Notes: a model not told the origin generated them from the sequence alone. A stretch of 9,869 nucleotides of DNA from Synechococcus sp. MED850 (GCA_002700765.1 PAEP01000015.1:1-9869), one strand, 5' to 3'; positions 1-6,690 are shown, numbered from the stretch's first letter. Translations and numbers: made by a program.

Positions 1-1788
1 AGTCACCGCAAGATCACCTTTGATCTTGGTCATGTATTGATTCCAAGCCCATGCGGCCTGGCCGGAGTTACTTTTCGTTTCCCTGTTGTTGTCGTAACCG
101 AACCAGACCCCTGTCGTGAGTTGAGGAATGGAACCGATGAACCAGAGATCACGCGCACCTTCGGATGTTCCGGTCTTGCCTGCGACCTGTCGATCCTGAA
201 GTTTGGCTGCCCCACCAGTGCCTCCATTGACGACCCGCTGGAGCATCCAATTCATCGCATCAGCAACCTCGCTGTCCAAGGCGCGGTTGCCCCGATCACC
301 ATCCAGTTTGCGACTCCAGATCAGTTCACCTCCCGGACCACGGATCTCCTCAAAGGGGGTGGGTTTGACAAACACGCCCCGGTTGGTGACTGCTGCATAA
401 GCAGCAGTCATCTCAAGAACGGTCTGTTCATAGGCTCCAATCGCCATGGGATAAAACTTTCCGAGCGGTCGTTTGGTGCCGATGTCAAATCCGTTGGCTG
501 TCTCGATGATCGCGTCAAATCCAATTTTGTCTTGAAGCTGTACAGCAACGGTGTTGAGCGAATTTTTCAAAGCATCAGCCAGTGAAATCGGACCGAAATA
601 TTTGTTGCCGAAGTTTTTGGGGCAGTAACCATTCCAGCAGCGTTTGGAGTCATTGAAAATGTCTTCCGGTTTCACACCTCTGTCGATCGCTGCTGCATAG
701 GGGAATAACTTGAATGTGGATCCTGGCGAACGCAATGCCTGTGTACTTCTGTTGAATTGACTCTTGGAAAAATCTTTCCCCCCCACCATCACGCGAACCA
801 AGCCTGTTCCAGGTTCTATTGAGACAATGGAACCTTCGAGATCACCATAGGTGTTGGTTTTGATGACCTCGCGTGCTTCTTTCTGCCAGGAAAGATTTAA
901 GCTGGTGCGGATGCTCAGTCCGCCAACTTCCAGTTGCTCTGTATTCAGAATTTTTGGCAGTTCCTGTGCAACCCAGCTGGAAAAATAAGGAGCCGCGCTG
1001 TTGAAATATTTGGGGACTGCTGGTTTTAGGTTGAGTGGAGATTGAGTGAATCCAGCTGCTTCACTTGCGGTGATGAATCCCGCCTGAGCCATTCGGTCCA
1101 GAACGATGCCACGACGTTGTTTGGCCAGTTCCGGATTGACCAGTGGCGAATACACCGATGGTGCTGGCGGCAGGCCAGCGATCAACGCTGCCTCCACCAC
1201 GGTCAGCTGATCGGGCTGCTTGCTGAAGTAGATCCAAGCGGCATCAGCAACGCCGTAGGCACTGGATCCCAGATACACGTAATTGAGATATTGATCCAGA
1301 ATCTGCTGTTTGCTGAGCTGGCGCTCGAGCTTCAGGGCCAGCGCCGCTTCTTTGAGCTTTCGCGTGATGGTGCGGTCCTGGCTGAGAAACACAGTCCTCG
1401 CCAGCTGCTGAGTGATCGTGCTGGCCCCCTCTCGAACTGAGCCCTCCCGAAGGTTGGTCACAAGCGCACGGGCGACTCCCCAGCTGTCCACGCCGTTGTG
1501 TTCATAAAACCGTCTGTCTTCTGCAGCGATGAAGGCTTGCTGCACCAGGAGTGGCATCTGTCCGGCTTTCACCTTCTCTCGGGTTGCTGGACCGAGCTTC
1601 TGGATCACCTGCCCGTTGCTGGCCAGCAGGGTGATCGTGCCGGGGCGATTGAAATTGGCGATCCCCCGTGCATCGGGAAGCGTTGCATCAACGATCTGGA
1701 CGAACGCCCTGGTGCCAAGGGCTGTGCCAATACCGATCGCGGTAGCTGAGCCAGCAATCAGAGCCCAGTGCAGTCGGGTCCGGATCAC
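1..1788 (-). CDS. ponA: Class A penicillin-binding protein (PBP1A-type), 3' end cut by the window
   Basis: Bifunctional peptidoglycan synthase anchored in the cytoplasmic membrane: an N-terminal GT51 glycosyltransferase polymerises lipid II and a C-terminal transpeptidase cross-links the peptides. 596 codons are visible and the frame is still open at base 1. Residues about 8-30 form one membrane anchor. The GT51 motif EDRRFYEHNGVD begins at the catalytic Glu90 and GASTITQQLARTVFL lies near residue 120. The transpeptidase triad is complete: STFK with nucleophile Ser357, SLN at 410-412 and KTGTS at 538. The start chosen is GTG at 1788, which overlaps the chlG stop by 4 nt (GTGA) and has AGGGG a few bases upstream, so translation is probably coupled to chlG. 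With KTG at 538, little more than the C-terminal tail should be missing. The symbol follows general usage for cyanobacterial class A PBPs; the paralog is not resolved. Confidence 0.95.
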   Translation of the reverse strand, partial: MIRTRLHWALIAGSATAIGIGTALGTRAFVQIVDATLPDARGIANFNRPGTITLLASNGQVIQKLGPATREKVKAGQMPLLVQQAFIAAEDRRFYEHNGVDSWGVARALVTNLREGSVREGASTITQQLARTVFLSQDRTITRKLKEAALALKLERQLSKQQILDQYLNYVYLGSSAYGVADAAWIYFSKQPDQLTVVEAALIAGLPPAPSVYSPLVNPELAKQRRGIVLDRMAQAGFITASEAAGFTQSPLNLKPAVPKYFNSAAPYFSSWVAQELPKILNTEQLEVGGLSIRTSLNLSWQKEAREVIKTNTYGDLEGSIVSIEPGTGLVRVMVGGKDFSKSQFNRSTQALRSPGSTFKLFPYAAAIDRGVKPEDIFNDSKRCWNGYCPKNFGNKYFGPISLADALKNSLNTVAVQLQDKIGFDAIIETANGFDIGTKRPLGKFYPMAIGAYEQTVLEMTAAYAAVTNRGVFVKPTPFEEIRGPGGELIWSRKLDGDRGNRALDSEVADAMNWMLQRVVNGGTGGAAKLQDRQVAGKTGTSEGARDLWFIGSIPQLTTGVWFGYDNNRETKSNSGQAAWAWNQYMTKIKGDLAVT

Positions 1789-2738
1789 ATCCCCTGAATC
1801 AAAGAGCTGTGGCCGATGGCCAGCGCCGTGACCAACATCCCAAGCACAAGGAAAGGCTGGGCGCTGGCCTGATATTTCACGTCGTAAGCGACAGGATCAC
1901 GCAGAAGCCATATGTCCTGGAAGGTGATCTGAGGCACGACCAGCAACACCAGAAGAACCGCCGCAAAATGTTGACCGATGATGATCAGAACGGCAACCAT
2001 TGCCAGCTGAAACACATCAATCATTCCGGCGCTGATCCAGCTGGCCCGCTTGATGCCAAAGACCACAGGCAGAGATTGCAATCCAAGCGCGCTGTCTCCC
2101 TCAACGCTTTTGAAATCGTTCACAACAGCGATGCCAAGCCCGGCGAGGCTGTAGGCCAGGGTGAGCAGAGCCGTGGCCCATGTGAGTTGACCGAACAGGG
2201 CCTGCCCAGCCCACCAGGGCAGGGCGATGTAGCTGGCCCCAAGGGCGTAATTCCCCAGCCAGCCGTTTTGCTTGAGTTTCAGGGGTGGAGCTGAGTAGAT
2301 GAAGCTCACAAACGAGCCCCCCAAGGCCAGTAGCAGGAGCACGGGTGTCGTGTGGCCAGCCCAGAGATCAAGGCCATAGGACACCACCAGGCCGGTGATC
2401 AGCAGAACCCAGATCTGGAGTTTGACCTGACCCAGCGGGATCGCTCCTGACGGGATCGGCCGGTAGGGCTCGTTGATCGCGTCGATGTCCCGGTCGTAGT
2501 AGTCATTGATGGTTTGGGTGTACCCGGCCAACAACGGTCCACTCATCACCATGCAGGCGATTGCAGCCAGCAGATGGTCCAGTTTCCATTGGTAGTGACC
2601 ACTGGCTGCGGCACCGCAAATCACCCCCCAGATGAGGGGGATCCAGGTGACTGGTTTCATCAGCTGCAACCGCAGCTTCCAGATGTTGGTGGTGCCGGAG
2701 GCACCTTTCATGCCAAGCAGCTGACGTGCGTCACTCAC
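1785..2738 (-). CDS. chlG: Chlorophyll a synthase (UbiA prenyltransferase family)
   Basis: Integral membrane enzyme that esterifies chlorophyllide a with phytyl or geranylgeranyl diphosphate, the last step of chlorophyll a synthesis. The 317-residue length is usual for the family. The first Asp-rich prenyl-diphosphate/Mg site reads NDYYDRDIDAINEPYRPIPS from N78, with D79, D82 and D86 in place. The second, NDFKSVEGD, starts at N207. About eight or nine hydrophobic helices alternate with short loops, as in UbiA proteins. The PYRPIPSG stretch after the first site is characteristic of (bacterio)chlorophyll synthases and separates it from ubiquinone or heme O paralogs. The start is GTG at 2738, 11 nt after the upstream gene's stop; GAGG overlapping that stop (TGAGG) lies 9 nt before it. 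The gene sits in a leftward operon between the DUF2862-like gene and the PBP gene, overlapping the latter by 4 nt. Confidence 0.97.
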   Translation of the reverse strand: MSDARQLLGMKGASGTTNIWKLRLQLMKPVTWIPLIWGVICGAAASGHYQWKLDHLLAAIACMVMSGPLLAGYTQTINDYYDRDIDAINEPYRPIPSGAIPLGQVKLQIWVLLITGLVVSYGLDLWAGHTTPVLLLLALGGSFVSFIYSAPPLKLKQNGWLGNYALGASYIALPWWAGQALFGQLTWATALLTLAYSLAGLGIAVVNDFKSVEGDSALGLQSLPVVFGIKRASWISAGMIDVFQLAMVAVLIIIGQHFAAVLLVLLVVPQITFQDIWLLRDPVAYDVKYQASAQPFLVLGMLVTALAIGHSSLIQGM

Positions 2739-2749
2739 AGGAGCAAGCC

Positions 2750-2965
2750 TCAGGCAGCGGCGATTTCATCTTCAAAGAACCAGCAGGTGGAGCCGTTGCT
2801 CAGTTCCACCACGACGCCGATTCCCTTGCCATCCACGGTGCGAAAGTCAGTCACAGTTCCGCTGGCATCAGTTTTCAGTAGCTCAACCAGGGACTGAGGA
2901 ATGCGATCACGGACGCGTGTGATGCGGATTTTCGAACCGACAGTGATCGATGCAGCCTGGGACAT
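2750..2965 (-). CDS. Small conserved cyanobacterial protein (DUF2862-like)
   Basis: A 71-residue soluble protein recognised as resembling the cyanobacterial DUF2862 family, whose function is unknown. It has no signal peptide or membrane segment. The sequence starts with a basic beta-like stretch ([14 protein letters not shown], about residues 10-23), then a helix-like LVELLKTD, and then strands through [20 protein letters not shown] near the C-terminus. This suggests a small SH3-like beta barrel, which is inference. The start is ATG at 2965, with only a weak AGG upstream. It is the first gene of the leftward operon with chlG and the class A PBP, 11 nt ahead of chlG, and is divergent from hisF. 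The position next to chlG hints at a link to pigment or thylakoid biogenesis, but nothing in the protein itself shows it. Confidence 0.85.
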   Translation of the reverse strand: MSQAASITVGSKIRITRVRDRIPQSLVELLKTDASGTVTDFRTVDGKGIGVVVELSNGSTCWFFEDEIAAA

Positions 2966-3021
2966 GGCCTGCGAGGCTTGGAAAGTGCGGCAACCCTAAC
3001 AGTCGCTTTTGCGCCGGAACG
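2966..3021. promoter_or_regulatory. Divergent intergenic region between the DUF2862-chlG-PBP operon and hisF
   Basis: Only 56 bp separate the two divergent starts, so any promoters here must overlap each other or lie inside the flanking genes. I see no convincing -35/-10 pair on either strand and no clear operator palindrome. The call rests on gene geometry alone. Confidence 0.35.
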
Positions 3022-3792
3022 ATGGTCGCTCTTCGCTTGATTCCTTGCCTGGATGTTGCCCGCGGACGGGTCGTGAAAGGCATCAATTTTGTTGGATTGC
3101 GTGATGCTGGCGATCCGGTGGAACTGGCATGCCGTTACAGCGGAGCAGGCGCTGATGAGCTGGTGTTTCTCGATATTGCTGCCAGCCATGAAGGTCGCGC
3201 CACCTTGGTGGACCTCGTGCGTCGAACAGCGGAGTCCGTAACCATTCCGTTCACGGTTGGTGGAGGCATCAGCAGCGTGGAGGGCATCACCGAACTGCTT
3301 CGCGCCGGCGCTGACAAGGTGAGCCTCAATTCCTCTGCTGTGCGACGGCCTGCGCTGGTGTCCGAAGGGGCTGAGCGGTTCGGCTGTCAGTGCATCGTTG
3401 TGGCGATCGATGCCCAGCGTCGCGATGCCGGTGGTTGGGACGTTTACGTCAAAGGGGGTCGAGAGAACACGGGGCTTGATGCAGTGGCCTGGGCCCAAAC
3501 AGTGGTCGACTTGGGTGCTGGTGAAATTCTGCTCACGTCGATGGACGGAGACGGAACGCAGGCTGGCTATGACTTACCCCTGACGAGAGCGGTGTCGAAG
3601 GCTGTGTCGGTGCCTGTGATCGCCTCCGGCGGCGCTGGATGCATTGAACACATCGCCCAGGCACTGGATCCAGGTCCCGATGGGGGCCATGCATCGGCTG
3701 CTCTGTTGGCCTCTCTTCTTCACGACGGCGTGCTCACCGTGGAGGAGATCAAACACGACCTTCTGGCTCGGGGGCTGTCAATCAGGCCCTAA
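3022..3792 (+). CDS. hisF: Imidazole glycerol phosphate synthase, cyclase subunit
   Basis: Cytoplasmic (beta/alpha)8-barrel enzyme of histidine synthesis. With the glutaminase HisH it converts PRFAR plus ammonia into imidazole glycerol phosphate and AICAR. The 256 residues match the family length. Both catalytic aspartates are present at their usual places: D11 in [15 protein letters not shown] and D130 in VVAIDAQ. Phosphate-binding and barrel motifs are visible: FTVGGGIS (about 77-84), LNSSAV (102-107), [13 protein letters not shown] (172-184) and the C-terminal [10 protein letters not shown] chose the ATG at 3022 because the protein then begins [11 protein letters not shown] as in other HisF proteins; the open frame extends 24 codons further upstream but that part overlaps the divergent gene and does not look like HisF. 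hisH is not adjacent, which is normal for cyanobacteria with scattered his genes. Confidence 0.97.
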   Translation: MVALRLIPCLDVARGRVVKGINFVGLRDAGDPVELACRYSGAGADELVFLDIAASHEGRATLVDLVRRTAESVTIPFTVGGGISSVEGITELLRAGADKVSLNSSAVRRPALVSEGAERFGCQCIVVAIDAQRRDAGGWDVYVKGGRENTGLDAVAWAQTVVDLGAGEILLTSMDGDGTQAGYDLPLTRAVSKAVSVPVIASGGAGCIEHIAQALDPGPDGGHASAALLASLLHDGVLTVEEIKHDLLARGLSIRP

Positions 3793-3822
3793 CTTGCTTA
3801 GAACCTCATCAAGGCCGCGGCC

Positions 3823-4044
3823 ATGCCGCTGGAACTCACTCTGATTCATTCCAGCTGGTCACTCCCTCTTGGCCTCATTTCGATTGCGGCAATCACCACC
3901 CTTGTGATCTGGGCTCTGCGTTTGATGCAGGCCGCGTCCGATCAGCAGGAATTTTCTCTGATGCTCGCTGGCTGCATGGTGTGTTCTGCCGCTGTTGGTT
4001 TGGCCACGGTGATGGTGATGACGCTGAATGGAATGCCGCTGTGA
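3823..4044 (+). CDS. Small membrane protein with two predicted helices, coupled to menG
   Basis: A 73-residue hydrophobic protein of no family I recognise. Two membrane helices are evident, about residues 14-36 (LPLGLISIAAITTLVIWALR) and 46-68 (LMLAGCMVCSAAVGLATVMV), joined by a short polar loop (MQAASDQQEFS). That is a helical hairpin with both ends on the same side of the membrane. The start is ATG at 3823, with AAGG about 9 nt upstream. It begins 30 nt after hisF ends and its TGA overlaps the GTG start of menG by 4 nt (GTGA), so the two are very likely translationally coupled. Because MenG works on a membrane-embedded naphthoquinone, a membrane partner for it is an attractive guess, but it is only inference from position. 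Confidence 0.75.
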   Translation: MPLELTLIHSSWSLPLGLISIAAITTLVIWALRLMQAASDQQEFSLMLAGCMVCSAAVGLATVMVMTLNGMPL

Positions 4045-4742
4045 AGCCCGGCGATCCTGCTGCTGTTGAGCAGTTGTTTGAGGCTGTGGCGCCTCGTTAT
4101 GACGTTCTCAATGACCTGCTCAGCCTTGGGCTGCATCGGCATTGGAAGCGCCAGGTTGTTAGTTGGATGAATCCCAGACCCGGGGAGACCTGGTTGGATC
4201 TCTGCTGCGGAACAGGAGATCTGGCCTTGATGCTGGCGCGTCGGGTTCGACCATCTGGACGGGTGGTCGCGCTGGATGTGGCATCAGCTCCGCTTGAGCG
4301 TGCTCATCGGCGTCAGCAGAGAGAACCCTGGTTGCCCGTTGAGTGGTTGCAGGGTGATGCCCTCGATTCAGGTTTGAAGGATGGCTGCGTTGATGGCGCT
4401 GTGATGGCCTACGGCCTGCGCAATTTGCAGAATCCAGCTGCGGGGCTCAAAGAGTTGAGGCGATTGCTTAAACCAGGCGGTCGTGCCGGGATTCTTGATT
4501 TCAACCGCTTGGATCCAGACGATGCAGACGGACGGTTTCAGCGTTTCTACTTACGGCGTTTGGTGGTGCCGATCGCCGCTTCGTTCGGTTTGCGTGAGCA
4601 CTACGCCTATTTGGAGGAGAGCTTGCGGAACTTCCCGGATGGAGGCGAGCAGGAGCGAATGGCATTGACGGCCGGTTTTGCTGTGGCCCGGCATCGGTCG
4701 TTGGTGGCTGGCCAGATGGGTCTGCTTCTGCTGCAAGCCTGA
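4041..4742 (+). CDS. menG: 2-phytyl-1,4-naphthoquinone methyltransferase (UbiE/MenG family)
   Basis: SAM-dependent C-methyltransferase that adds the ring methyl in the last steps of phylloquinone (vitamin K1) synthesis, the electron carrier of photosystem I. It has 233 residues. UbiE signature 1 appears as LFEAVAPRYDVLNDLLSLG (12-30), SAM motif I as LDLCCGTGDLAL (52-63), and signature 2 as LKPGGRAGILDFNR. The conserved block AYGLRNLQNPAAGL between them is also present. The start is GTG at 4041 (VKPGDPAAVEQLF), overlapping the stop of the upstream small membrane gene by 4 nt. An in-frame ATG at 3981 would extend the protein into a non-homologous stretch lying inside that gene. The cyanobacterial context, beside chlG, favours the phylloquinone role over ubiquinone. 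In other nomenclature the gene is called ubiE. Confidence 0.95.
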   Translation: MKPGDPAAVEQLFEAVAPRYDVLNDLLSLGLHRHWKRQVVSWMNPRPGETWLDLCCGTGDLALMLARRVRPSGRVVALDVASAPLERAHRRQQREPWLPVEWLQGDALDSGLKDGCVDGAVMAYGLRNLQNPAAGLKELRRLLKPGGRAGILDFNRLDPDDADGRFQRFYLRRLVVPIAASFGLREHYAYLEESLRNFPDGGEQERMALTAGFAVARHRSLVAGQMGLLLLQA

Positions 4743-4810
4743 AGAGATGAATCTTCTGTTGTGTCGCTTGCGATGCAACCCCCTTGTGCTTTAGAAGATA
4801 AAGAGAATGT

Positions 4811-4820
4811 TAAGGAGGTA
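4811..4820 (+). promoter_or_regulatory. Strong ribosome binding site that decides the start at 4827
   Basis: TAAGGAGGTA lies 6 nt before the ATG at 4827 and is nearly a full anti-16S match, unlike the weak sites of the other genes here. An in-frame ATG further upstream at 4761 has no such site, so the shorter protein is preferred. Confidence 0.8.
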
Positions 4821-4826
4821 ATTGCT

Positions 4827-5177
4827 ATGGCCTTTCCGTTACCCACGCTGTTGCCCACCATCGAAGACCTGTTGCTTGAGGTGCAGTGGCTGGATGGGCT
4901 GATCCTTGTCACCGATTCACAGAGAGCGACGTTTGTTTCGTTTGCTCAGGTGGATCCGCTGCTTCGAAGGTTGCGGCAACGGCCGAAAGGCCAGGAGGTC
5001 GCGGAGAAACTTTGCATGTCACTGCTTGAATCTCACGGCAAGGGTTCATGCAAGCCTGTCCTTGTGTTCCAGGGAGATGGCAGTTTTTGGTTGGGGATGA
5101 TGGGACCGTGCGACAGCAACCCACATCGTCATCACGCGATTGCACATTTGTACCGCTGCTTCGATCTCAGCAATTGA
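4827..5177 (+). CDS. Conserved-looking hypothetical protein, 116 aa
   Basis: I do not recognise the family. The protein is soluble, with no signal peptide or clear membrane helix. It begins MAFPLPTLLPTIEDLLLEVQ, an amphipathic helix, followed by strand-like LDGLILVTD and then a basic stretch DPLLRRLRQRPKGQEV at about 44-59. The C-terminal third, PVLVFQGDGSFWLGMMG, looks like a beta hairpin, followed by a His-rich NPHRHHAIAHLYRC. The cluster of four histidines and a cysteine near the C-terminus could bind a metal, but that is speculation. An exceptionally strong ribosome binding site suggests high expression. It lies 84 nt after menG and is the last gene of the GC-rich core block; codon use resembles its left neighbours. 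Confidence 0.7.
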   Translation: MAFPLPTLLPTIEDLLLEVQWLDGLILVTDSQRATFVSFAQVDPLLRRLRQRPKGQEVAEKLCMSLLESHGKGSCKPVLVFQGDGSFWLGMMGPCDSNPHRHHAIAHLYRCFDLSN

Positions 5178-5224
5178 AGGTGTAGTCGCGACACTGTTTG
5201 AGCTCCAGACAACCATCAAGCATT

Positions 5225-5464
5225 CTATTCAGCATTTTGATCTGAACGAACGTCCTGTTCGTGTTGTTGAGCCGTGAAGATGTGATGCGCGCCGAAATAA
5301 TCCATGAAGTCATAGCCTTTTCGCTGCAGTTCTGCGATGAACTGGCTTTCGGCAAGGGCTTCGGGGATGTTTTCCCTTGAAAGCCGGCCTCGGAGGGCAA
5401 GAAACTTGTAGTAATCAGCTTCAGGCATTTTTGAACCGACAGGAATGAATCGTGGCTCGTTCAT
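5225..5464 (-). CDS. Small hypothetical protein, 79 aa
   Basis: No family recognised. The protein is soluble and charged, beginning MNEPRFIPVGSKMPEADYY. The middle, FLALRGRLSRENIPEALAES, looks like two short helices, and FMDYFGAHHIFTAQQHEQD ends it. No signal peptide, membrane segment or metal motif is obvious. The start is ATG at 5464, with only GAGAG upstream. An in-frame ATG at residue 13 (MPEADYYKF) is an alternative start. A second open frame on the same strand (5167-5400) overlaps it, but its sequence is low in protein-like character, so I keep this one. It converges on the 116-aa gene at 4827-5177, with a 47-bp gap that lacks a convincing terminator; the only feature there is the 8-bp palindrome GTCGCGAC. 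Confidence 0.6.
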   Translation of the reverse strand: MNEPRFIPVGSKMPEADYYKFLALRGRLSRENIPEALAESQFIAELQRKGYDFMDYFGAHHIFTAQQHEQDVRSDQNAE

Positions 5465-5745
5465 GTCGCTCTCAATGTTGGAGCTAGCCTAGTTGAAGCC
5501 GTCGATCTGACGACAGGTGAGATGAATTGTGTTCTAAGCGAATGAGAGAAGTTCAAGAACTAGACAACGAGTCGGGCTAACCGATCAAAGCGCTCTGATT
5601 AGCTCCGTTGTGAATGACACCCTGTGTGAGTTGGATCATAAACAGTAGCAATTGGGCAATAATGTCTTCACCCAATCAAGCAAATGTCTTGATCGATCAC
5701 CATTGTTTTCGGAGAAATTTCTTGCCCTTGAGATTTAAGCCGCAA
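5465..5745. other. Intergenic stretch with no gene seen
   Basis: The left end must hold the promoter and leader of the leftward 79-aa gene. A spaced inverted repeat, ATTGGG (5651-5656) and CCCAAT (5671-5676), could form a weak hairpin. Only very short open frames (12 codons or fewer) occur and none has a good ribosome binding site. Base composition is clearly more AT-rich than positions 1-5177. Confidence 0.4.
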
Positions 5746-5746
5746 G

Positions 5747-5752
5747 GATAAT
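5747..5752 (+). promoter_or_regulatory. Possible -10 box for candidate RNA A
   Basis: GATAAT at 5747-5752 matches five of six bases of TATAAT. TTGCCC at 5722-5727 is a poor -35 at a 19-bp spacing. A start near 5759 would give a transcript of about 180 nt ending at the terminator at 5938. Evidence is weak because the -35 is poor. Confidence 0.3.
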
Positions 5753-5758
5753 CTTCAG

Positions 5759-5938
5759 CTGATTGATGCACTTTATGCTTCAGTGGAGCCAAGCGTGACA
5801 GGTTTTTCCACAGACTGGTGGAAAAGGGTTTTCCGGGTGCTGTCGCGTTTCGTGCTGAATCCTTTGCAGCGACTGGGTCCTTGGGCTACTATTTCCACAT
5901 CCCCATCACCCGGCCAGCAGTCACCTGCTGGCTTTTTT
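5759..5938 (+). ncRNA. Candidate small RNA A, ending in an intrinsic terminator
   Basis: No credible protein frame fits here, yet the stretch ends in a very strong terminator, which needs a transcript. Structure seen: a hairpin TTTTCCAC-agactg-GTGGAAAA (5804-5825); a weak long-range pairing GTCGC (5842-5846) with GCGAC (5869-5873); a probably unpaired ATCCCCATCACCCGG (5899-5913); then the terminator stem. TTTCCAC at 5892-5898 could replace the left arm of the first hairpin, giving two alternative folds. The same CCCCATCACCCGG-plus-terminator design recurs on the minus strand near 8700, and its exact complement is in a loop near 8900. I cannot match it to a named RNA family. The 5' end is a guess. 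Confidence 0.45.
5913..5938 (+). terminator. Rho-independent terminator of candidate RNA A
   Basis: Perfect 8-bp stem GCCAGCAG (5913-5920) and CTGCTGGC (5925-5932), loop TCAC, followed directly by six T. One of the two clearest terminators in the window. Confidence 0.85.
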
Positions 5939-5967
5939 GTTGAAAAGCACAGGTGCAGAAGGCGTTG

Positions 5968-5983
5968 ACACTACATCTGGTGG
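5968..5983 (+). promoter_or_regulatory. NrdR-box-like palindromic site 1
   Basis: ACACTACATCTGGTGG agrees at 13 of 16 positions with the NrdR box as I remember it (ACACWATATMTWGTGT). It is nested in an outer repeat GACAC/GTGTC (5967-5986). A near copy lies at 8671-8686. No ribonucleotide reductase gene is in the window, so the regulator is only a suggestion. Confidence 0.3.
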
Positions 5984-5993
5984 TGTCGTGCAA

Positions 5994-6053
5994 AGTTGAC
6001 AGAGCTGAGTTGATTTGCTGATGGCGTGCTGCCTGTGGTCAACTACAACTCAG
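5994..6053 (+). repeat. Two crossing inverted repeats upstream of the DUF3104-like gene
   Basis: Arm A, AGTTGAC (5994-6000), complements A', GTCAACT (6038-6044). Arm B, CTGAGTTG (6005-6012), complements B', CAACTCAG (6046-6053). The order A-B-A'-B' is a pseudoknot topology if transcribed. Because A and B share AGTTGA, a nested pairing (A with B', B with A') is also possible. A perfect -35-like TTGACA lies at 5996-6001 within arm A. Confidence 0.5.
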
Positions 6054-6116
6054 AAGACGCACGCCTTTGGCGGCTAACGCTGTGAGGCTTGAACCGTAAG
6101 TACCAATTTCAAGGAT

Positions 6117-6386
6117 ATGGCTGTGACGCATCGCCGACAGAGCACCGGATTCAAACCGGGTGATCTTGTGTTGGTTCAGCCTCGTTTGGATGCCGGCAGC
6201 CTGAAGTCACCAGAGTGGTGGATGGGTTGGATTGTTCAACTTGATCCTGGTCCTCGCCCTTCAGTGCTTCCATCAACATTTCAAGTCGCCGACTGTGACA
6301 CAGGAGCCTTGCAATGGGTCCATGCGGATGATGCCACTCGCCTTGTGCTTTCAGGGATGAATGCAAACGTGGTTCCCATGATCTGA
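6117..6386 (+). CDS. DUF3104-like small cyanobacterial protein
   Basis: An 89-residue soluble protein that I recognise from its FKPGDLVLVQ ... WWMGWIVQ ... FQVADCDTGALQWVHAD pattern as like DUF3104, a family of unknown function known from marine Synechococcus and Prochlorococcus. The order of short strands (residues 12-22, 33-42, 53-69) suggests an SH3-like barrel with a Trp pair (W34-W35), as in small adaptor or nucleic-acid-binding domains; the fold is inference. The ATG at 6117 has AAGGA only 2 nt upstream, too close to be ideal, so the GTG at 6123 (third codon) may be the true start. Immediately upstream are the crossing inverted repeats at 5994-6053. A perfect 15-nt palindrome overlaps its stop codon. 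Confidence 0.75.
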   Translation: MAVTHRRQSTGFKPGDLVLVQPRLDAGSLKSPEWWMGWIVQLDPGPRPSVLPSTFQVADCDTGALQWVHADDATRLVLSGMNANVVPMI

Positions 6387-6391
6387 TCATG
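6377..6391. repeat. Palindrome overlapping the stop of the DUF3104-like gene
   Basis: CATGATC-T-GATCATG is a perfect inverted repeat around the TGA stop and ends 8 nt before the ATG of the next gene at 6400. It could fold in mRNA near that gene's ribosome binding site. It could also be chance. Confidence 0.4.
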
Positions 6392-6399
6392 ATGAGAAC

Positions 6400-6690
6400 A
6401 TGAGAACCAATGAAGACAGGAGACGATGGCCATGGCAGTTGTTGCCATTCCTGTTGCTTTGGATGGCGCCGGCGTCGGTTTGGGCGGGAGGGACAACGAC
6501 TGCTGAAGGTCCAAGTGCAGAGTCTGCAACGGTTCGCGCAGTCAGATTAAAACCAATGGATTCAGACGTGGTTGATGTAACTTGTCGCATGTTTTATGCA
6601 GCCGGGAGTCAACGATTCCGTTGTGTTGTTGAATATGTCTTGACGGCAGAGCAACAACGTGTTGATTGGTTGGGGCGATCAGTCAAATAA
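6400..6690 (+). CDS. Small putative secreted or periplasmic protein, 96 aa
   Basis: No family recognised. A typical Sec signal peptide is visible: basic n-region RTNEDRRRWPW, hydrophobic core LLPFLLLWMAPA and a probable cleavage after SVWA (about residue 29). The mature part of about 67 residues is mostly polar and carries two cysteines, in VTCRMFY and FRCVVEY, roughly 12 residues apart. They could form a disulfide across a beta hairpin outside the cytoplasm. The start is ATG at 6400, 13 nt after the DUF3104-like gene, with only a weak GATGAG as ribosome binding site. The close spacing makes co-transcription with that gene likely. There is no lipobox cysteine at the cleavage site, so it is not a lipoprotein. 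Confidence 0.6.
   Translation: MRTNEDRRRWPWQLLPFLLLWMAPASVWAGGTTTAEGPSAESATVRAVRLKPMDSDVVDVTCRMFYAAGSQRFRCVVEYVLTAEQQRVDWLGRSVK

Noticed and set aside
37..1831. Open frames on the plus strand (37-585, 1042-1440, 1498-1749, 1529-1831) and minus 30-227
   Set aside because: They lie over the class A PBP gene in other frames; the PBP frame carries all catalytic motifs.
2950..3021. Longer hisF start at 2950
   Set aside because: The extra 24 residues overlap the divergent gene and do not look like HisF, which starts [11 protein letters not shown].
3981..4040. Longer menG start at ATG 3981
   Set aside because: The added 20 residues are the shifted-frame reading of the upstream membrane gene; the GTG at 4041 gives the usual UbiE/MenG N-terminus.
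5167..5400. 77-codon frame on the minus strand
   Set aside because: It overlaps the better 79-aa frame at 5225-5464 and ends in a Cys-rich, low-quality tail.
5783..5968. 61-codon plus-strand frame starting at GTG
   Set aside because: It reads through a perfect terminator stem and T run at 5913-5938 and has no ribosome binding site.
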